Below are positions 1 through 12,832 of a DNA stretch of 64,000 nucleotides, piece by piece. Origin of the DNA: Mesaphorura yosii (lineage: Eukaryota; Arthropoda; Collembola; Poduromorpha; Tullbergiidae); assembly GCA_009869945.1 (NCBI GenBank), contig WIXG01000009.1, positions 186,001-250,000 of the forward strand, read 5' to 3'. The notes beneath the pieces were generated by a model. It was not told the origin of the DNA, searched no databases, and worked only from the letters and a program-made list of their open reading frames with translations. Positions within the stretch are counted from its first letter, which is position 1. Each line of letters starts with the position of its first letter. Position numbers and translations under genes: made by a program.

Positions 1-388
1 TGGGCCGAATGGAGCTGAATTCGAACCAGCTCCACATATTAATATCCACGGACCGCAAACGTTCGACATTCATGCATTTGCTAAGTAATGTCGACGGGGG
101 CTAACAATAAGGGTCTGCGATATTAGCAACATATCTCATATTGTGCAGGGTTCTGCAATAATGGCGGGTGGTGGCGGGGCACATCTCAAAGAATAGCAAT
201 ACATTTCAATATGTGCATGGAGTTAAACAATGACAGAACGAGTGGAGGTGGGACAAACTCTCAAGAGTATTCTGGAGTTCAAGAATCGTAGCACGGGTTG
301 AGGAGGTGCGCAATCAGTAACCACAGAGGGTTGTGGTTGGTGGCTTTCATTTTTCTGCAGCCTAGCATCCTTGCCCGAGGAACCACAC

Positions 389-403
389 CCGGCCGAAGGC
401 CGG
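389..403. repeat. short GC-rich inverted repeat
   Basis: CCGGCC and GGCCGG face each other around a GAA loop, giving a perfect 6-bp stem. A second small inverted repeat (CTAGC, then GCTAG) follows directly. No gene is nearby, so the role is unknown and chance is possible. Confidence 0.4.
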
Positions 404-3400
404 CTAGCTCTGCTAGTCTCAATTAAAGCACGTTCACCGCTTGCTCAGGTTGCCGGTAAGAGTTCCCCATTTTACGGAGGGTTCAGAGTGGCAAGTCAAA
501 TATTAATTGTCTGAAATCTCGATGTGGGCAAATTCTATTGGATCTCGAAACTTTCGAAGTGCTTTTGATGAAAGCTTAAATTGGGTTAATAATCAAAGAA
601 CGATGTGCTAGCTAGATTTTGCGTCGCGGAATTGTAATTGGTGCCATTTCGCCATTTCAGGATGGACGAGCGATTGTAATTTTCTGCTCTTCATTTCTCA
701 ACAGTACAGTGCTCACGTCAAACCAATCCATCCACTGCTTATAATCAGAGACACGAACGCTTCATGCTTATGCTGATACTTCAGTTTCGAGTAGCGAATT
801 ATTGAATTATGAATGAGAATCTATTCATGCTTTCACCGATACTTCAGAAGCTTCCCTTTCGCTGCACGGCACTGCACGTCAGACTGTTTTCTGTTCTGCT
901 GGTGCAACTTTTACCTGTCAAAGTACGACACGCACGCAGCCATGCAGGCACGAAAGCCTGGTGAATGCGTTCTTCGCTCTTATTCACATTTGGATTTCGA
1001 AATGAGAACTCATCGTCAGAAAACCAAGCCCATATCCGTGTTTGTGAATGCAGCTCAAAAACAAGAAGGCAGGCAGCCACGACCACATAACTAATACATA
1101 AGAGTCGAATTTACGAAATGATATTGTTCATTTTCCGTCCGATATTGCACAAGTACAAGTTTTCGATGGACAAGAGTAAGAGAATATCGAAGTAAGCGCG
1201 GCGATGGTGAATGAGTTTGTGTATTCATTCAGCGCAGGTTGCATGACAAAGACGAACGGCGACCCTACCCATGCCCGTACCCATGTTCATACAAAAAAGA
1301 GGCTCTCAGACTTGTAAATTGTACTCGGAGAAATCGAACTTTCGAACATTCACCACGCGCCAGGCGCCACACGCACATGCATGAGAGAGAAGCAGAAGCA
1401 AAGAAGAAGGTAAACGATTAGTGAATAATTGATTGAACTTTCCGGTCTTTTCTTGTATACTCGTACTCTTGCTCGATACGTACATACAGTGTGAGTGAGT
1501 GTGTAGTGGATGACGAGGAAAATAATGTCGGTATTTGGTCGAGGAAATAATAACAGTAATAATATGAGTATGAACTCTCTTGCCTTGCCTTGCCTAAATA
1601 CGTAACGCTATTAATAAGTTGTTCAGTTCTTATGACAGACAGCTGAAGCCTGCCTGCTCTTTCCTTTTGCCATATCCATAGCATAGGCGAGGCGAGTTCT
1701 TACACTTTCTCCATTCCCATTGTGCCTGCCGTTCCGTGCCCACGCTGCCGCTGCTACTGCCGTTGCTGTCTGCTGTCATGTTCAATTTCAAATTTACTCA
1801 ATTATACTCATAGTATTATTACATCAGGATCAGAATAGAATAAAATTTTCCTGGAGCAGCTCAAAAGTTCATAAATTCTGTTGGGAAACTTTTATTCTTA
1901 TTCTCTGGTCAGTCGGCATGCGTAGGCCGTAGGCTTAAGTCTACCTTTACCTGCCCTTTGCCAAAATATTTTGCACGAATCAGAATCAAGACTTTCTCAT
2001 GAATACGACATTGCATCAGTAATTACATTAATAGTATGAAAATATTGGAATGAAAATACGGCCGTAAATTCTTAATGAACTGAAAAAGATCAATTTTCTC
2101 TTCTTCATAGGAGCAGGTAAAGAGTCCATTTTCCCTTTCCTCTTTCTTTCGTCATTTTCCATGTTTCCTTTCCAGCGCGGGTTAGATTACTGTACAAAAC
2201 AAACTAGTGACTGGACACGAGTAATTTGAACCGTGTGCCGATGCCTTTGTCTTAATGAGTATCGGGCCGGTAATGAGCGATCAATACCTTAATTACATTG
2301 ATTTCCTCTCCATTTCGCACTTGGCCCGTAGAAATAATGATGAGCAAGCTTTCTGACTTTTTGAGAGGCCTGTGGCTTCGATATTTCCATTTTTCGATGG
2401 ACATGAAACTTTGAGAAAGAATTTTAATAAAAATCGCTGGAGAAGAAGCAGAAAACGCCACGCCATGCCATGCAAAATTCAGTAGCTTGAGAAGCAAACG
2501 AGGAGAAGTGTCATCCTGTCATTCTCTTCAAGAAGTTCCATTCGTACTCGAAGACAGCGGAGACAGTCGAGTGACAGGCAATACAGTTATACACAGCGAG
2601 TAGAGTATTCAGAGTCAGTGGATAAAAATATAAGTCGCCAAGAGCCCGATGCCTGAGACTTGAGACTTCGACGATGCGTGCGTGATGCGCCATGCCAGTG
2701 AGAACGAGTTGGAGAGAAAGTATTAAAATTTGTTTATTTGATGCGAGTAACGCCAAATGCTGCCACCATCGACCAAGCATAAGCACAAGCAGATGCACAC
2801 TCAGTTTGGATTACAAGAAAGAAATCTTGTCATTACTCTTCCCCGTCGCGAAGATTTGTAGAGGACGGCGCGACGGTAGCAGAATGCGTACAAAAATGTC
2901 CGTGTAATGCACGCATACGACACATGAGAAAATTCAGCACTGTACTGGAGCTGGAAATCATAATAACATGCATGATGGCAATTCAAATACAAACATGACG
3001 ATGGCGATGACGAAGAAATAGCACTTTACTCTGCCTGCTTCTGCTTTGCTTTGCTTGCAAATAGGATACAGCTGCTTCCTCGACCAGACCGACACGGCGG
3101 AGATCAGAAACTGTCAAATACAGCACAGTAATACCGATGTTTGATGTTTGCCATGTACGCAGCTTGTGCTCCGTTTGAGAGAAATAAGTATCACAAATAT
3201 TCGAATTTCAAATATTCGCAGATATTGATATCAACACCAGGACAGCGCCAGCTAGAATCGGTTTGAGATTTCAAGAAATCTGTGTCCTGTGTATTCAGAA
3301 CACGCCACTCGAGTGCCTCAAGCATCAAGCTGTGGCTAGGCCGCGGGTGCCCACGACTAAAAATGAAACTGAGTATGGTACAGCAAAGATTTGTAGTATA

Positions 3401-4268
3401 CCTGACCTGCTTCTGGAATATGATTTGCGATTTCTTTGCCTTCGAAGAAACAGATTCCTATTTCCTATTCCTCTGCAAGCAACAAATTATGTACGCGCGC
3501 GGTGCACAAGCACAAAGCACCAGCTTGGACAGCATACAGTAAACAGAATTTGTGCTTGAGATTGAAATGACAAGGAGTAAGAACCGGGCTGGTCCGGATT
3601 TTTGCTGCAGTGTTTCATAATTTCAGAATTGCAGCTGGAAGCCAGTCGCGCTTCGCGTGACGGCATAAAAGAGTCGAATGGAGTGTAGGGCCAGAGTCTA
3701 ACCGCAATTAATGAAAATGAGTCCATTACGAATCTCGGAGATCATAAATCACGTCTAATGACCTAATCTTGGAGCAAAGGCACAGCAAGAGCAAAATGAC
3801 ATCAAAACCTTTTTCTCAATTTGTTCGTCAAACAAATCGTTGAATAAAGATGTGTGCACGTGCTGCCGACCGAGCGAGCCAAGTTCTTTGAAATGTAGGT
3901 GTTCTGTGTTCCGAGGTTTGTGCTCTCGAAAAGAAAATGAAAGCGTATGAATTCCCTTGTCATTTATTATGTCTCATTCTCTCATTTCTATTGAAAAATC
4001 CTGAAAGAGGTAACTAACTCAATGAACCTGGCATGAGCAATGGCAGCAGAAATGACTTTGAGCACAAGATGAATGGTAGGAAAACGAAGAAAATCACTGA
4101 AGCCAGCGAGCTGGGCCGGGCTAACCACTCGCATTAGCCGGCTGGGCCGCCACGCCGAAGCCGTAGGGACGGCACGCATTTTCTGTTTTCTCTTCTGAGT
4201 CCCGAATGCCCTTTCACGATGATTATGATTATGTTTGGTGGCCCTCAGTGCAATACTTCAAAATAATC

Positions 4269-4288
4269 AATTATGATCGATCATAATT
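4269..4288. repeat. 20-bp perfect palindrome
   Basis: AATTATGATCGATCATAATT reads identically on both strands with no spacer, centred on GATCGATC. By a simple random-sequence estimate a spacerless 20-bp palindrome is expected less than once in 64 kb. It lies in non-coding DNA about 1.8 kb from the nearest exon. Confidence 0.75.
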
Positions 4289-6113
4289 CAAGAACCCTCG
4301 ATGCTCAACGCCGTGTCGCTGCTGCTGTGCTTGCTCTCCTGAACAATATTGGATATAGCCTTCTCATTCTTAAATCGGATTAGCTATCTACATGCACGGC
4401 AAGCCACTGTCTGGGGAGGGCTGGAGCTAGCGCGTAATTATTTATTTACTGATGAAGAGCACTCGAGCTTATCCTTCTCCATCTCTCCACTTCTACGTTA
4501 CGCATGTACACCTTTGAGATGTATAATTTGTATGTCGTACTTTTGCCGTTTCATTCCATGAAAAGACGATTAAATTATATAATCTTCTACTTGCTTGATA
4601 CTTGATTATACCGTGCGCGTGCATTGTGTTCCCCTCCTAATTAAAATTAGTTTAGCACAAGAATAATGCACAAATCAACTCAACTCCACTCCTGAAAACT
4701 TTTGCCACGCATAGGCCATCGGCGTGACGGCGCAAACGGAAAGATAAAATCGACACAGTATCGGAAAACAATTCTGTGAATGGAAAAAGTCGTTAATAAA
4801 TCAGAGCCAAAGAATCATGAGGCAAGACCAGCAAAGTTGACTTGGTTTGGTTTGGCAGGCACTTCCAATAAATAATGCACTCTTCATTTCAGTTCAGCGA
4901 ATTCCTGCATGCTCGTCGCTCATGCCTCGTGCTTCATTCAACTTAATTCAATAGAAATCACGTGCCTTAATTAAAATCTCATCATATTTAATTAGCACTC
5001 TAATTTTCAAAATGAACTCAAGTCAACGTGACAGCGACATGCAACTTCAATGGCCGTTGCTAAACATTTACTCATTAGTAGAATTGATGCTGCCGTTGCA
5101 TGCTGGAAATGGAACCAAAACTTATCGAATGGCGATAGCTTTTGTGTTCACGTTAGACTTTTTGCTTACATTGCGCACAGAATAGCGAAATACGAAAGTA
5201 AACCACACGCACGCAGAAACACTTTTCCACTTTTTCGTATGCAACGCATTGCAGTGAAAGTTGACTGGAGTGTGGGCTCGGCTGATTTTTATACGGTTCA
5301 AAAGTTATTTTCAATGTGTCTGTGAAGTATAGAAAGGAACTGAGACTTTTTATCGATCCAATTAACCTTATGGATGAAATGGGGAGAAGAGATGCATAAT
5401 ATTACTTACAGTCGCAGTTACAGTGAGCACATTATTCGGCTATTCGGGATTTTTGGCTAGGAAAGAAAACTTTTCCACGACCGACAAGCACAACGTCAGA
5501 CCAGAGTCGCGGAAACCGCGATCCGCGAGTACTTCAGTCAAAAAAGTAGTTTCAGTTATTCCAACAATAATATTTAACGAAAAACACAGACAAAGGCATA
5601 CGCCTGGCTGGTCGCCCCAGAGTCAAACATTAATATTATGCCACCTTCATTCGGCTTGCTACCAAATGACAAAAATGCTTAAAATACGCAAATCATCCCC
5701 CTGAGAATTTCCATCGCACTTTCCACTTTCTGTCGTGCTTTGCTGTACTCCTTTTTCAGTTTGACGCTTTACACAATTTTCGACTTTTTCTTGATACACG
5801 AAGCACAATCGCAGTCCCATTCGCATGCATTTCGCAGTCGCAGTCATTACTCGAGCTCGAATCCATCAACAGTGCATTCATAATTAATTACCTAACCGAA
5901 CCAACTTCACGTCAATGCGCCCACGTCAAAGGTAAAGGTAAAGCTATCTATGACTTGAGAATGTATTTGGCGTGTGACTGACTCGGCTTCAATTTCGTTT
6001 CCACTTGGACGCGAACTCTTTCCTCTTCGCTTTCTACGTCGGCCCGTTCAAAAATAAGCTCTAATTTGACAGGTAATCAATAGCGAGGCCGTAAATAATG
6101 GAGAGTGGCTTAC

Positions 6114-7453
6114 TTGTCTTCATCACAGTCGTGTTCATCGAGGCTTCCCCCAGGGGATGTCGTAATATTTGGTCCAACCATATTTAAACCCAATCCAGAT
6201 ACAATACTATTAATGGACATATTGTTGCAATCCACTCCAAACGACGACGACGAGGGCGCCGACGTGTAGGCGGAGGACGAGGACGAGGTTGTCACTGACG
6301 AAGAAGGACTGCACGCAGAAGCTGAAGGAGAAACCGGATTATTATTACCTTTTCTACTTTTACCTGTCACGAAGTGGCCGGCAGAAGCACCGGCACAGAA
6401 ATTATAAATATTTCTCTCACCGTCCACCGTTTCACTGCCGCTAAAAGACTGTTCGCCGTCGTTATTATTGTGATTACCTAAATGATTGTAGCTTGTCACA
6501 GCACTTCCTCTCTCGTTTAAGTTTCTTTCAAGATTTGTCATCAAAACGTCGTCATTAACACCACTTAAATCACCATTAGCACTCAACTGTCTATCCACTC
6601 CTAATGATTCAGCAGCTCCAGGAGCCGTCTCTTCATGCCCTTGCCGGTGTTGATGGTGGTTGTGGTTCTGGAGTTGCGAGTAAAGTGACGCGGGCGCGTA
6701 GGAGGAACTCTCACCGTTCGACGCCTGGGCTTGGGCTTGGGCCTGCAGTTGCTGCTGCTGGCGGTGAATTTTTAGACTTTCTTCGAGCAATCGAGCCGCT
6801 ACAGAGTTCACATTGAGTCCGTTCAGAGCAGCATTGGAGTTCTTCACAAACTGATCCAACATGCCAATGTTAACACCAGATTGCTCCAATTTAAGTAGAA
6901 CCGACGACACGACGGGGGAATTGGACGCAGATTTGTCATCTGCCGCCTTCAACGACGGGAAGTGCTGACTAGAATTTGAGGATGTTGCGCTCGGGGCGAC
7001 ACCGCTGATGTTGTTGCTGCTGCTTCGGCCGCCGAGGTTGTACGGTGCGATTGCGGAACGACTCTGCTTGGGAGACAAATGATTGTCTGTGATTTTGGGG
7101 TTGTTGATCGTGTTGTTGTTCAAGTGCTGGAGCAGCGCTGCCTGGGCATGCTGCGCGAGAGCGGAAGAGAGAGAAATCGACGGCGTGCCCGTTCCTGCCG
7201 CTCCACCTGGCCTCCCGAAGCTACTCGAGTTTGCTACGCTCGGGCTCCCGCCGGTGGTGCTGCTCGGACTTGTTCTGAACGCATGATTCGTGGAATGATG
7301 ACTGATTGTGTTGTTATTCGAAGCATTCGCGACGACCAATTTTTCAGCAAGACAAGTCGGTATCAGGCATTGATGGAAAGACTGCGTTCGCTCGCTAGAG
7401 GTCATTTCTCGGAGCGTCGGCTCTCCACACGTCTCATTGCTGAATCTCTCGCC
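6114..7453 (-). CDS. internal exon of an unidentified low-complexity, regulator-like protein
   Basis: A single open frame of about 446 codons reads from a strong acceptor (pyrimidine-rich tract ending CCACAG at 7454) to a donor GTAAGC directly after 6114. It is therefore an internal exon, not a complete gene; the first methionine in frame is at 7405. The protein is rich in Ser, Asn, Gln and Ala, with an NNN run, a QQQQLQAQAQAQA stretch around 6730-6770, a His-rich patch and Ser runs. A more ordered segment (LLKLEQSG to LEESLKIHRQQQQ, about 6750-6900) may form helices. This composition is typical of arthropod transcription factors and RNA-binding regulators, but no DNA- or RNA-binding domain lies in this exon, so no family is assigned. 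Empty DNA on both sides suggests long introns. Confidence 0.7.
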
Positions 7454-10400
7454 CTGTGGACAAAACAGAGAATACGCGAATTAGAATAGAAAAACCAGAA
7501 TTAGAATAAGAGAAGGAAATTTTGACACGGGCCGGGCCCTGACATCGCTGAAAATTATACGTTTGAAAGATTGCGTGCCCGTGTTGGAAGCGTGTCAAAC
7601 TCCAGGTGGTAGGATTTTGAACATTTGAAGGAAGTAACTCGAGACAGACATCGACATCGACTTCAACTTCGACTTGAGCCTGAGCCCAGTACAGGCTCAG
7701 CAGCAGCGCCGGGCATCAATTCAAATGTGGAAGCAAGAACCCGAAGTCGAAATGATAAATGAGGAAGGTATTCGCCAAGATGACCTTCTTCCGAGTGAGT
7801 CATCTCATCTTACTCGTGACGCTGACGCGAACCACATAAAGCATTTCAGTGGAGAGCGGGCAAACACCACAGCCGACGACTCGCTGAGAGAAGTCACTCA
7901 AATTATTTGGCAGTCATGTTCAATTTCAGGCATTAGCAGGCCAGGCATCTCATTATACAATTCTACCCTGCCCTGCCTTGCCGTGTCGTGGCGTCAGATG
8001 TTACAGCAAAATACAATATTACGAATATTACTATTACCATTACCATTTGATATGGTCTGACTAATCCATTATCTCAAAAATAGTTTCGGATTCTGATTTT
8101 GGCTGGCCCAGCCAAGCCAGGCAGCATAATTACTCCGAGGTAGTGCAAAAACCGCGTGATGATGAAGACGGAGACGAAAATGAAGATGACGAGAATGAGT
8201 GAAAGGCTTCAAGAACGACAAGAGTCGACACGACACGCGAAAGATGAGGAAAGAAAAATAAAATATTGGCGCAATGTGCCAAGTTATTTCGTACGCAGCG
8301 TTCGCATATTATGACAGTTGTGTGAATGTGAATTAAGACAAGAGGAAGAGAATCGTTAACGAAATTATTTCTTAAGCACAGTCATAGCTTGAAACGGTAC
8401 ACGGAGCTCAGGAGCAACAAGAACGCGGTTCGGCATTTGCGTTCGGGTTCGGTTGCATAATAACATTGTAGTGGAAACTAGGAATTAATGGTGGTAATAA
8501 TAATAGCAAATAGCAAATAGAATGTAAAGACACATCATCAAAATAGTTTTAAGAAAAAAGTCGTCCTGTGCCGTGCTGTGCTGGTGTCTTTAATGAGTTC
8601 TTGCCGTCACTGCCAACATTTAGTCATTTTCTATTCAAATCGCGTACTCGCAGTCTACGGGCCACGGGCAAGTGTGCAAGTGCAGTGCAGCCCCACAAAC
8701 GACGGAGACGGAAGAGAGAAGCCGAACAATTTAGCCTGCTAAAAAGTCATGTCAAATTTAGAAAACGCCTCTCGCCTTTTGTTTGCTTGCTGCAGAGATC
8801 CTAAATTAACCAAAATCTCTGCAGTGTAGTGCAAAGCTGTTTTGCTTTTGCTTCGCTGTCCTCGACGTTAATAAGGAAATAGAACATCAATGAATGGAGT
8901 CACATTTCTCTCTCGCGCACTTCTCGCGCCCGCATTGCCTTTGTGATTATTAACCGTAGCGCAGCAGCGTAGATCAGTGCATAGTCAAGTACGCTGTACG
9001 CCATGCCAAAAGGTCGTGTTAATCGTTCTTTCTAGAAAATTGATGGATGTATTTTCTCTCACTTACACCATAAGTGAAGCGACTCCACAAACACTCCCGT
9101 GCATGGGCTGAGAGAGAATCATTATTCTTCTTTTTAAATTATGTGCCATTATTACTTTGTTGGCTGACAGTTTGCGTGTATATTTATGATCTATTTTTGG
9201 AAAACCCCTTCCTGAAGTCCATGCTGCCTGCCTGCCTGCTGCACTGCCTGGCCCACTGCGAAGTGAAGTTTAATTTGCGCACTTGACTTGAGTTCGACTT
9301 CCATTTACGTAATTTGCGCTTTCCTTCGTTACAGACCGAGCAGAGCTGCTGTCAGCTCAATTCAGCTCAACACGGGCTGGCGACTAAAATTTACGAAAAC
9401 TCTTCAAAAAGAGCCTGCGCCTGGCGTGCATGAGTGCGCCAGTCAAGCTTACTGCTTACCGTATCTTCGAGTGCCTCAGGCGGCTCATGTTCGGGCTCGG
9501 ACACATCTTTTTCGGAGGCATCCATGTGTGACAAAGAAGACACAACGCACGATCCTGGCAGGCACTGCCCTGATTAATCTCACCACAGGTGTCAAAAATT
9601 CAAATCACCGATTTTCAATACTGTTAACTCAACCCTTGCCAGTATTCTTGCCGTTTGAAATTTCGACTAGACTGTCTTCTGGGTCAGGCTTCAAAATACT
9701 AATACTAGTACTAATTCGAATCTAATTGCAATGCAGATTGAGCGTGATACTTCAATGACTGCTTGTTATTGCTGAGGTTCCGACCACAGGGGTTTGCGTT
9801 TGGCGTTCGCTATTACGACAAACCGCAAGAACAAGAACAAAAAACTCTAAACTGGACACTGGACAGGACATACACATAGTGTGTCCAAAACTGCACTGTT
9901 CATGTAACTCACTCCGTGTAAATTGTAAACTCCGTCCAGTACAAAACCGATTTGATTCGATTCAACGACATCAGCACAACTGGGCAGTGTACTTCAATGT
10001 TCAATGTGGAAAGATAACACGTAAAAGCATTTGAAAGCTATTAATAAGCAACCATCACTGCGCTTTATGGCGACGATGACGATGACGAGGAACAAACACA
10101 ATGTGGGATAAATTCGCGTTCGCGTCTGCGTACGCAGGAATACATAATTTTCTTATCAGCGACACTCGAAACTCTCAACGCTTAACCGAACGCTAATAAA
10201 AATTACAATACCCACATGTTATCAATCACCACGAAGCTCTGCGCTTGTAACTCATTTACTTTTACGTGCCCGTGTCGTGCCTTTTTAATGTACTGCGTAT
10301 TACGATGATTTGAGGCTTCACAGAATGAAACTCTTTACTGCTCTTCGTAATAGGTTTCCATTTCAATAACTCTCGAATTTAGATTTTACAAATACTGCTG

Positions 10401-12694
10401 CCTGGCTGCATGGCAAAGTATAAAAGCCAAAACTATTGTTTGGACAGAAGGAGGCGGGCCGCCTCGCCAACCGACCGCCAACTTCGCTAAGCTTGAGCGT
10501 GTAACGTATTTATGATTATTAGTTCTCACTTTTCCATCATCATCGCATCCCGCATGTTCGGTTCTTCGGTACACGTACGTCTGTCATGCATTGTGAAATA
10601 TAAAAGCAAACGCTGATAAAAATACTCTTCAGCAAACCACTGAACATGAATTTATGAATATGAACAGAGCAGAGCAGGCGGGCATGGCAGATACGATGCG
10701 AGAGAAAACAGAACAGAACAGAATTTAAGTGTGTTTAGTCACTTCGGCGTAGTGCCTGTGCCTGGCAGGGCAGGAATTAGAATACAAATGGGCATTTTAT
10801 TTCGCTTATCTTGCACTCGATTGTTGTGAACCGTGTCTGGCCTGCTGATTAAATGGAATTCATTAGCTAGGCCAGGCGCATGAAACAACTCAAATATGGC
10901 AGTAACACGAGGTACGGGCGTATGGAGTATTTGGTTTCATGTTAATAACCGCGTGTGATGCCGGCTAATGGGTCTGGAAAAGGAAAATCAGCTCTGGTTT
11001 GCTTTGCTACGGAAAGGGAAATGAATTTTAGATAAGACATAACGCAGAAGGCTGAACGCTGAAACCTGAAGGAAACGGGCCAGTGATTGTGAACGTCAAG
11101 GAAATTGGGCACAGTACTGTGCTAAAACAGTGTTATCAGAAAAAATACATCCATCCATGTGCCAATACTTCGGCTCTGTGCTGCGCTGCTTCCTGGTGAA
11201 ATGTAAAATGAATGATTAAACAAGCACAAACACAAGCAAGGTACTCGTTACAGGCAAGTACGTAAGTAATCCCTCAGTTTTAAGATATGAGGTTAAGCAC
11301 CGAAGTTAAAATGTGAAGGATTCCCAGCAGTTTGATAAAACGAAAGGTAAGTCATTATATACATGTAATTGCAATTGCATTACAAAAGTTTGTCGTGAAG
11401 TGAAACTTTTTATTGAATATATGCCGCTACATTTTATTGAATTCTGTATTATTAGCGATATAGCTGGCTCGGCTCGAGCGAACATGCGGGGTGCAGTGCG
11501 GCTCGTAAAATAACCGATTTAAAGGCAATAAAATCAAGTAGCTGATGCGATGCTTGACGGAAATACATACACTGTAAGTACGACGAATGAACGAGTACGA
11601 GTAATGTTTTAACCACCATGAGATCCTGTATTGAATTATTTGCTAGACACAGATTCAGTCAAGAACAAATCCTTCTGAGCTATTAAAGCTGTTGCTCCTG
11701 CACGTAAGTCTCGTAGTCGTAGTCATCGTTTAAAATATCGTCTTAATTGAAAGGACCTCCAAAATATTCAGAGATTCTCTTCATAGCTGCTGACTGCTGA
11801 CGCACGGCACAGTGCTGATGTGTTAACTTAAATAAACATAAAGACTTGTTCGGTACAAATTAAAACGACCGACGTGAAGAACAATGTGCAAGTTGAAATA
11901 ACCTCCAGTAGCCGTAGCCTTCATGCACTCGCCGTCGCCTTGTCCAAACTCAGGCCATGCCCGACGAGACACGAACAAGTTCATCTACAAATGACAATGA
12001 TGATGACGACGATGATTCGATTCGGAGTCTTTCCTTAACACAATTACGCCCAACTCCCTGCTGTTAAAGCCTGTCGTCTGTCATCTCCGGGTGAGACATG
12101 CTGTGCGGCTACCTGAAGTCGGGAAACAAGTTTTCTACTCTATTTTTCAACAACGAGAAAGTCTTAATTTACTGCCCCTGCAGTCAGGCAGTAAGACGAC
12201 ATGTGCGAGAAAAAGCACGGACAGAACAGTGGGAATGTTTCCAGGTTACAAATAACGAAATCCAGCAAAATTAAATCTGGGAAATGCGAGATGTGCGCTG
12301 TGCTGTAAGGTCATGGCATGCCGAGGCTCTGTCCAAAGGTAATCAGATAGAAAGCGAAGGCAATGAAGACTCGCCGGGTCTTGATTTAATTTTGTTCTCT
12401 GCAAGCGTCCGCTTAATAAAGTACACAGTCCACATGGCTCAGCACGGCAAGGCTTTAATTTACGAATTTACCTGAGAAATGCCAACAGCCAGCAACAAAC
12501 TTTAAGAAACTTACTTTCAAAAATAAGTCCTTCTTGTCCTTCATCTTTTCCAATCAGGACGGGAAACTAATTTTGCTTGCCCCGCACACGCACAAATTCT
12601 TGACATGTTTACCCTCTGACGCTGAGCTTGGAAACTTTTAACGAATGAAATGAATCCAATTTCCAATCGAAGTGAAGTTTTAATAACTCAGGAG
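7454..12694. other. non-coding stretch with one doubtful exon-like segment
   Basis: No supported gene. Around 7640-7793 on the plus strand a frame of acidic and Gln-rich residues (containing WKQEPEVEMINEEG) runs up to a good donor (GTGAGT after about 7793). Its upstream part is a simple GACATC/GACTTC repeat and no matching exon was found, so it is not called. Confidence 0.5.
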
Positions 12695-12832
12695 ATGATG
12701 AGAACATCACTTTCACTATTGTGCTTGTTAGTTTTGGGCGTAACGCGCAATGCGCAAGCAAAGTATGCCCAAAGGATAAACACCTCCGAAGCATACGCCG
12801 TAATTATTATGGAACTATTTCAGCCCCCATGA
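12695..12832 (+). CDS. possible small secreted peptide (45 residues)
   Basis: Beginning at the tandem ATGATG, the frame encodes a signal-peptide-like start: basic MMRT, a hydrophobic core LSLLCLLVLGV, then a plausible cleavage motif AQA. About 23 residues follow to a TGA stop, including one N-glycosylation-type NTS. There are no introns, no paired cysteines and no recognised family, and no neighbouring gene supports it. A frame this short could arise by chance; it is listed only because the signal-peptide pattern is complete. Confidence 0.22.
   Translation: MMRTSLSLLCLLVLGVTRNAQAKYAQRINTSEAYAVIIMELFQPP

Larger units (their letters stand above)
1..6113. other. non-coding stretch, no gene supported
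   Basis: No reading frame here has convincing protein-like composition combined with splice signals. Because the exon at 6114-7453 on the minus strand ends in a splice donor, part or all of this stretch may be intron or 3' portion of that gene, but I found no partner exon. It contains a GC-rich hairpin (389-403) and a perfect palindrome (4269-4288), listed separately. Confidence 0.6.

Noticed and set aside
7640-7800. Exon-like acidic/Gln-rich frame ending at a GTGAGT donor
   Set aside because: Upstream half is a simple GACATC/GACTTC repeat, there is no clear acceptor or partner exon, and it lies just outside a minus-strand exon. Not enough to call.
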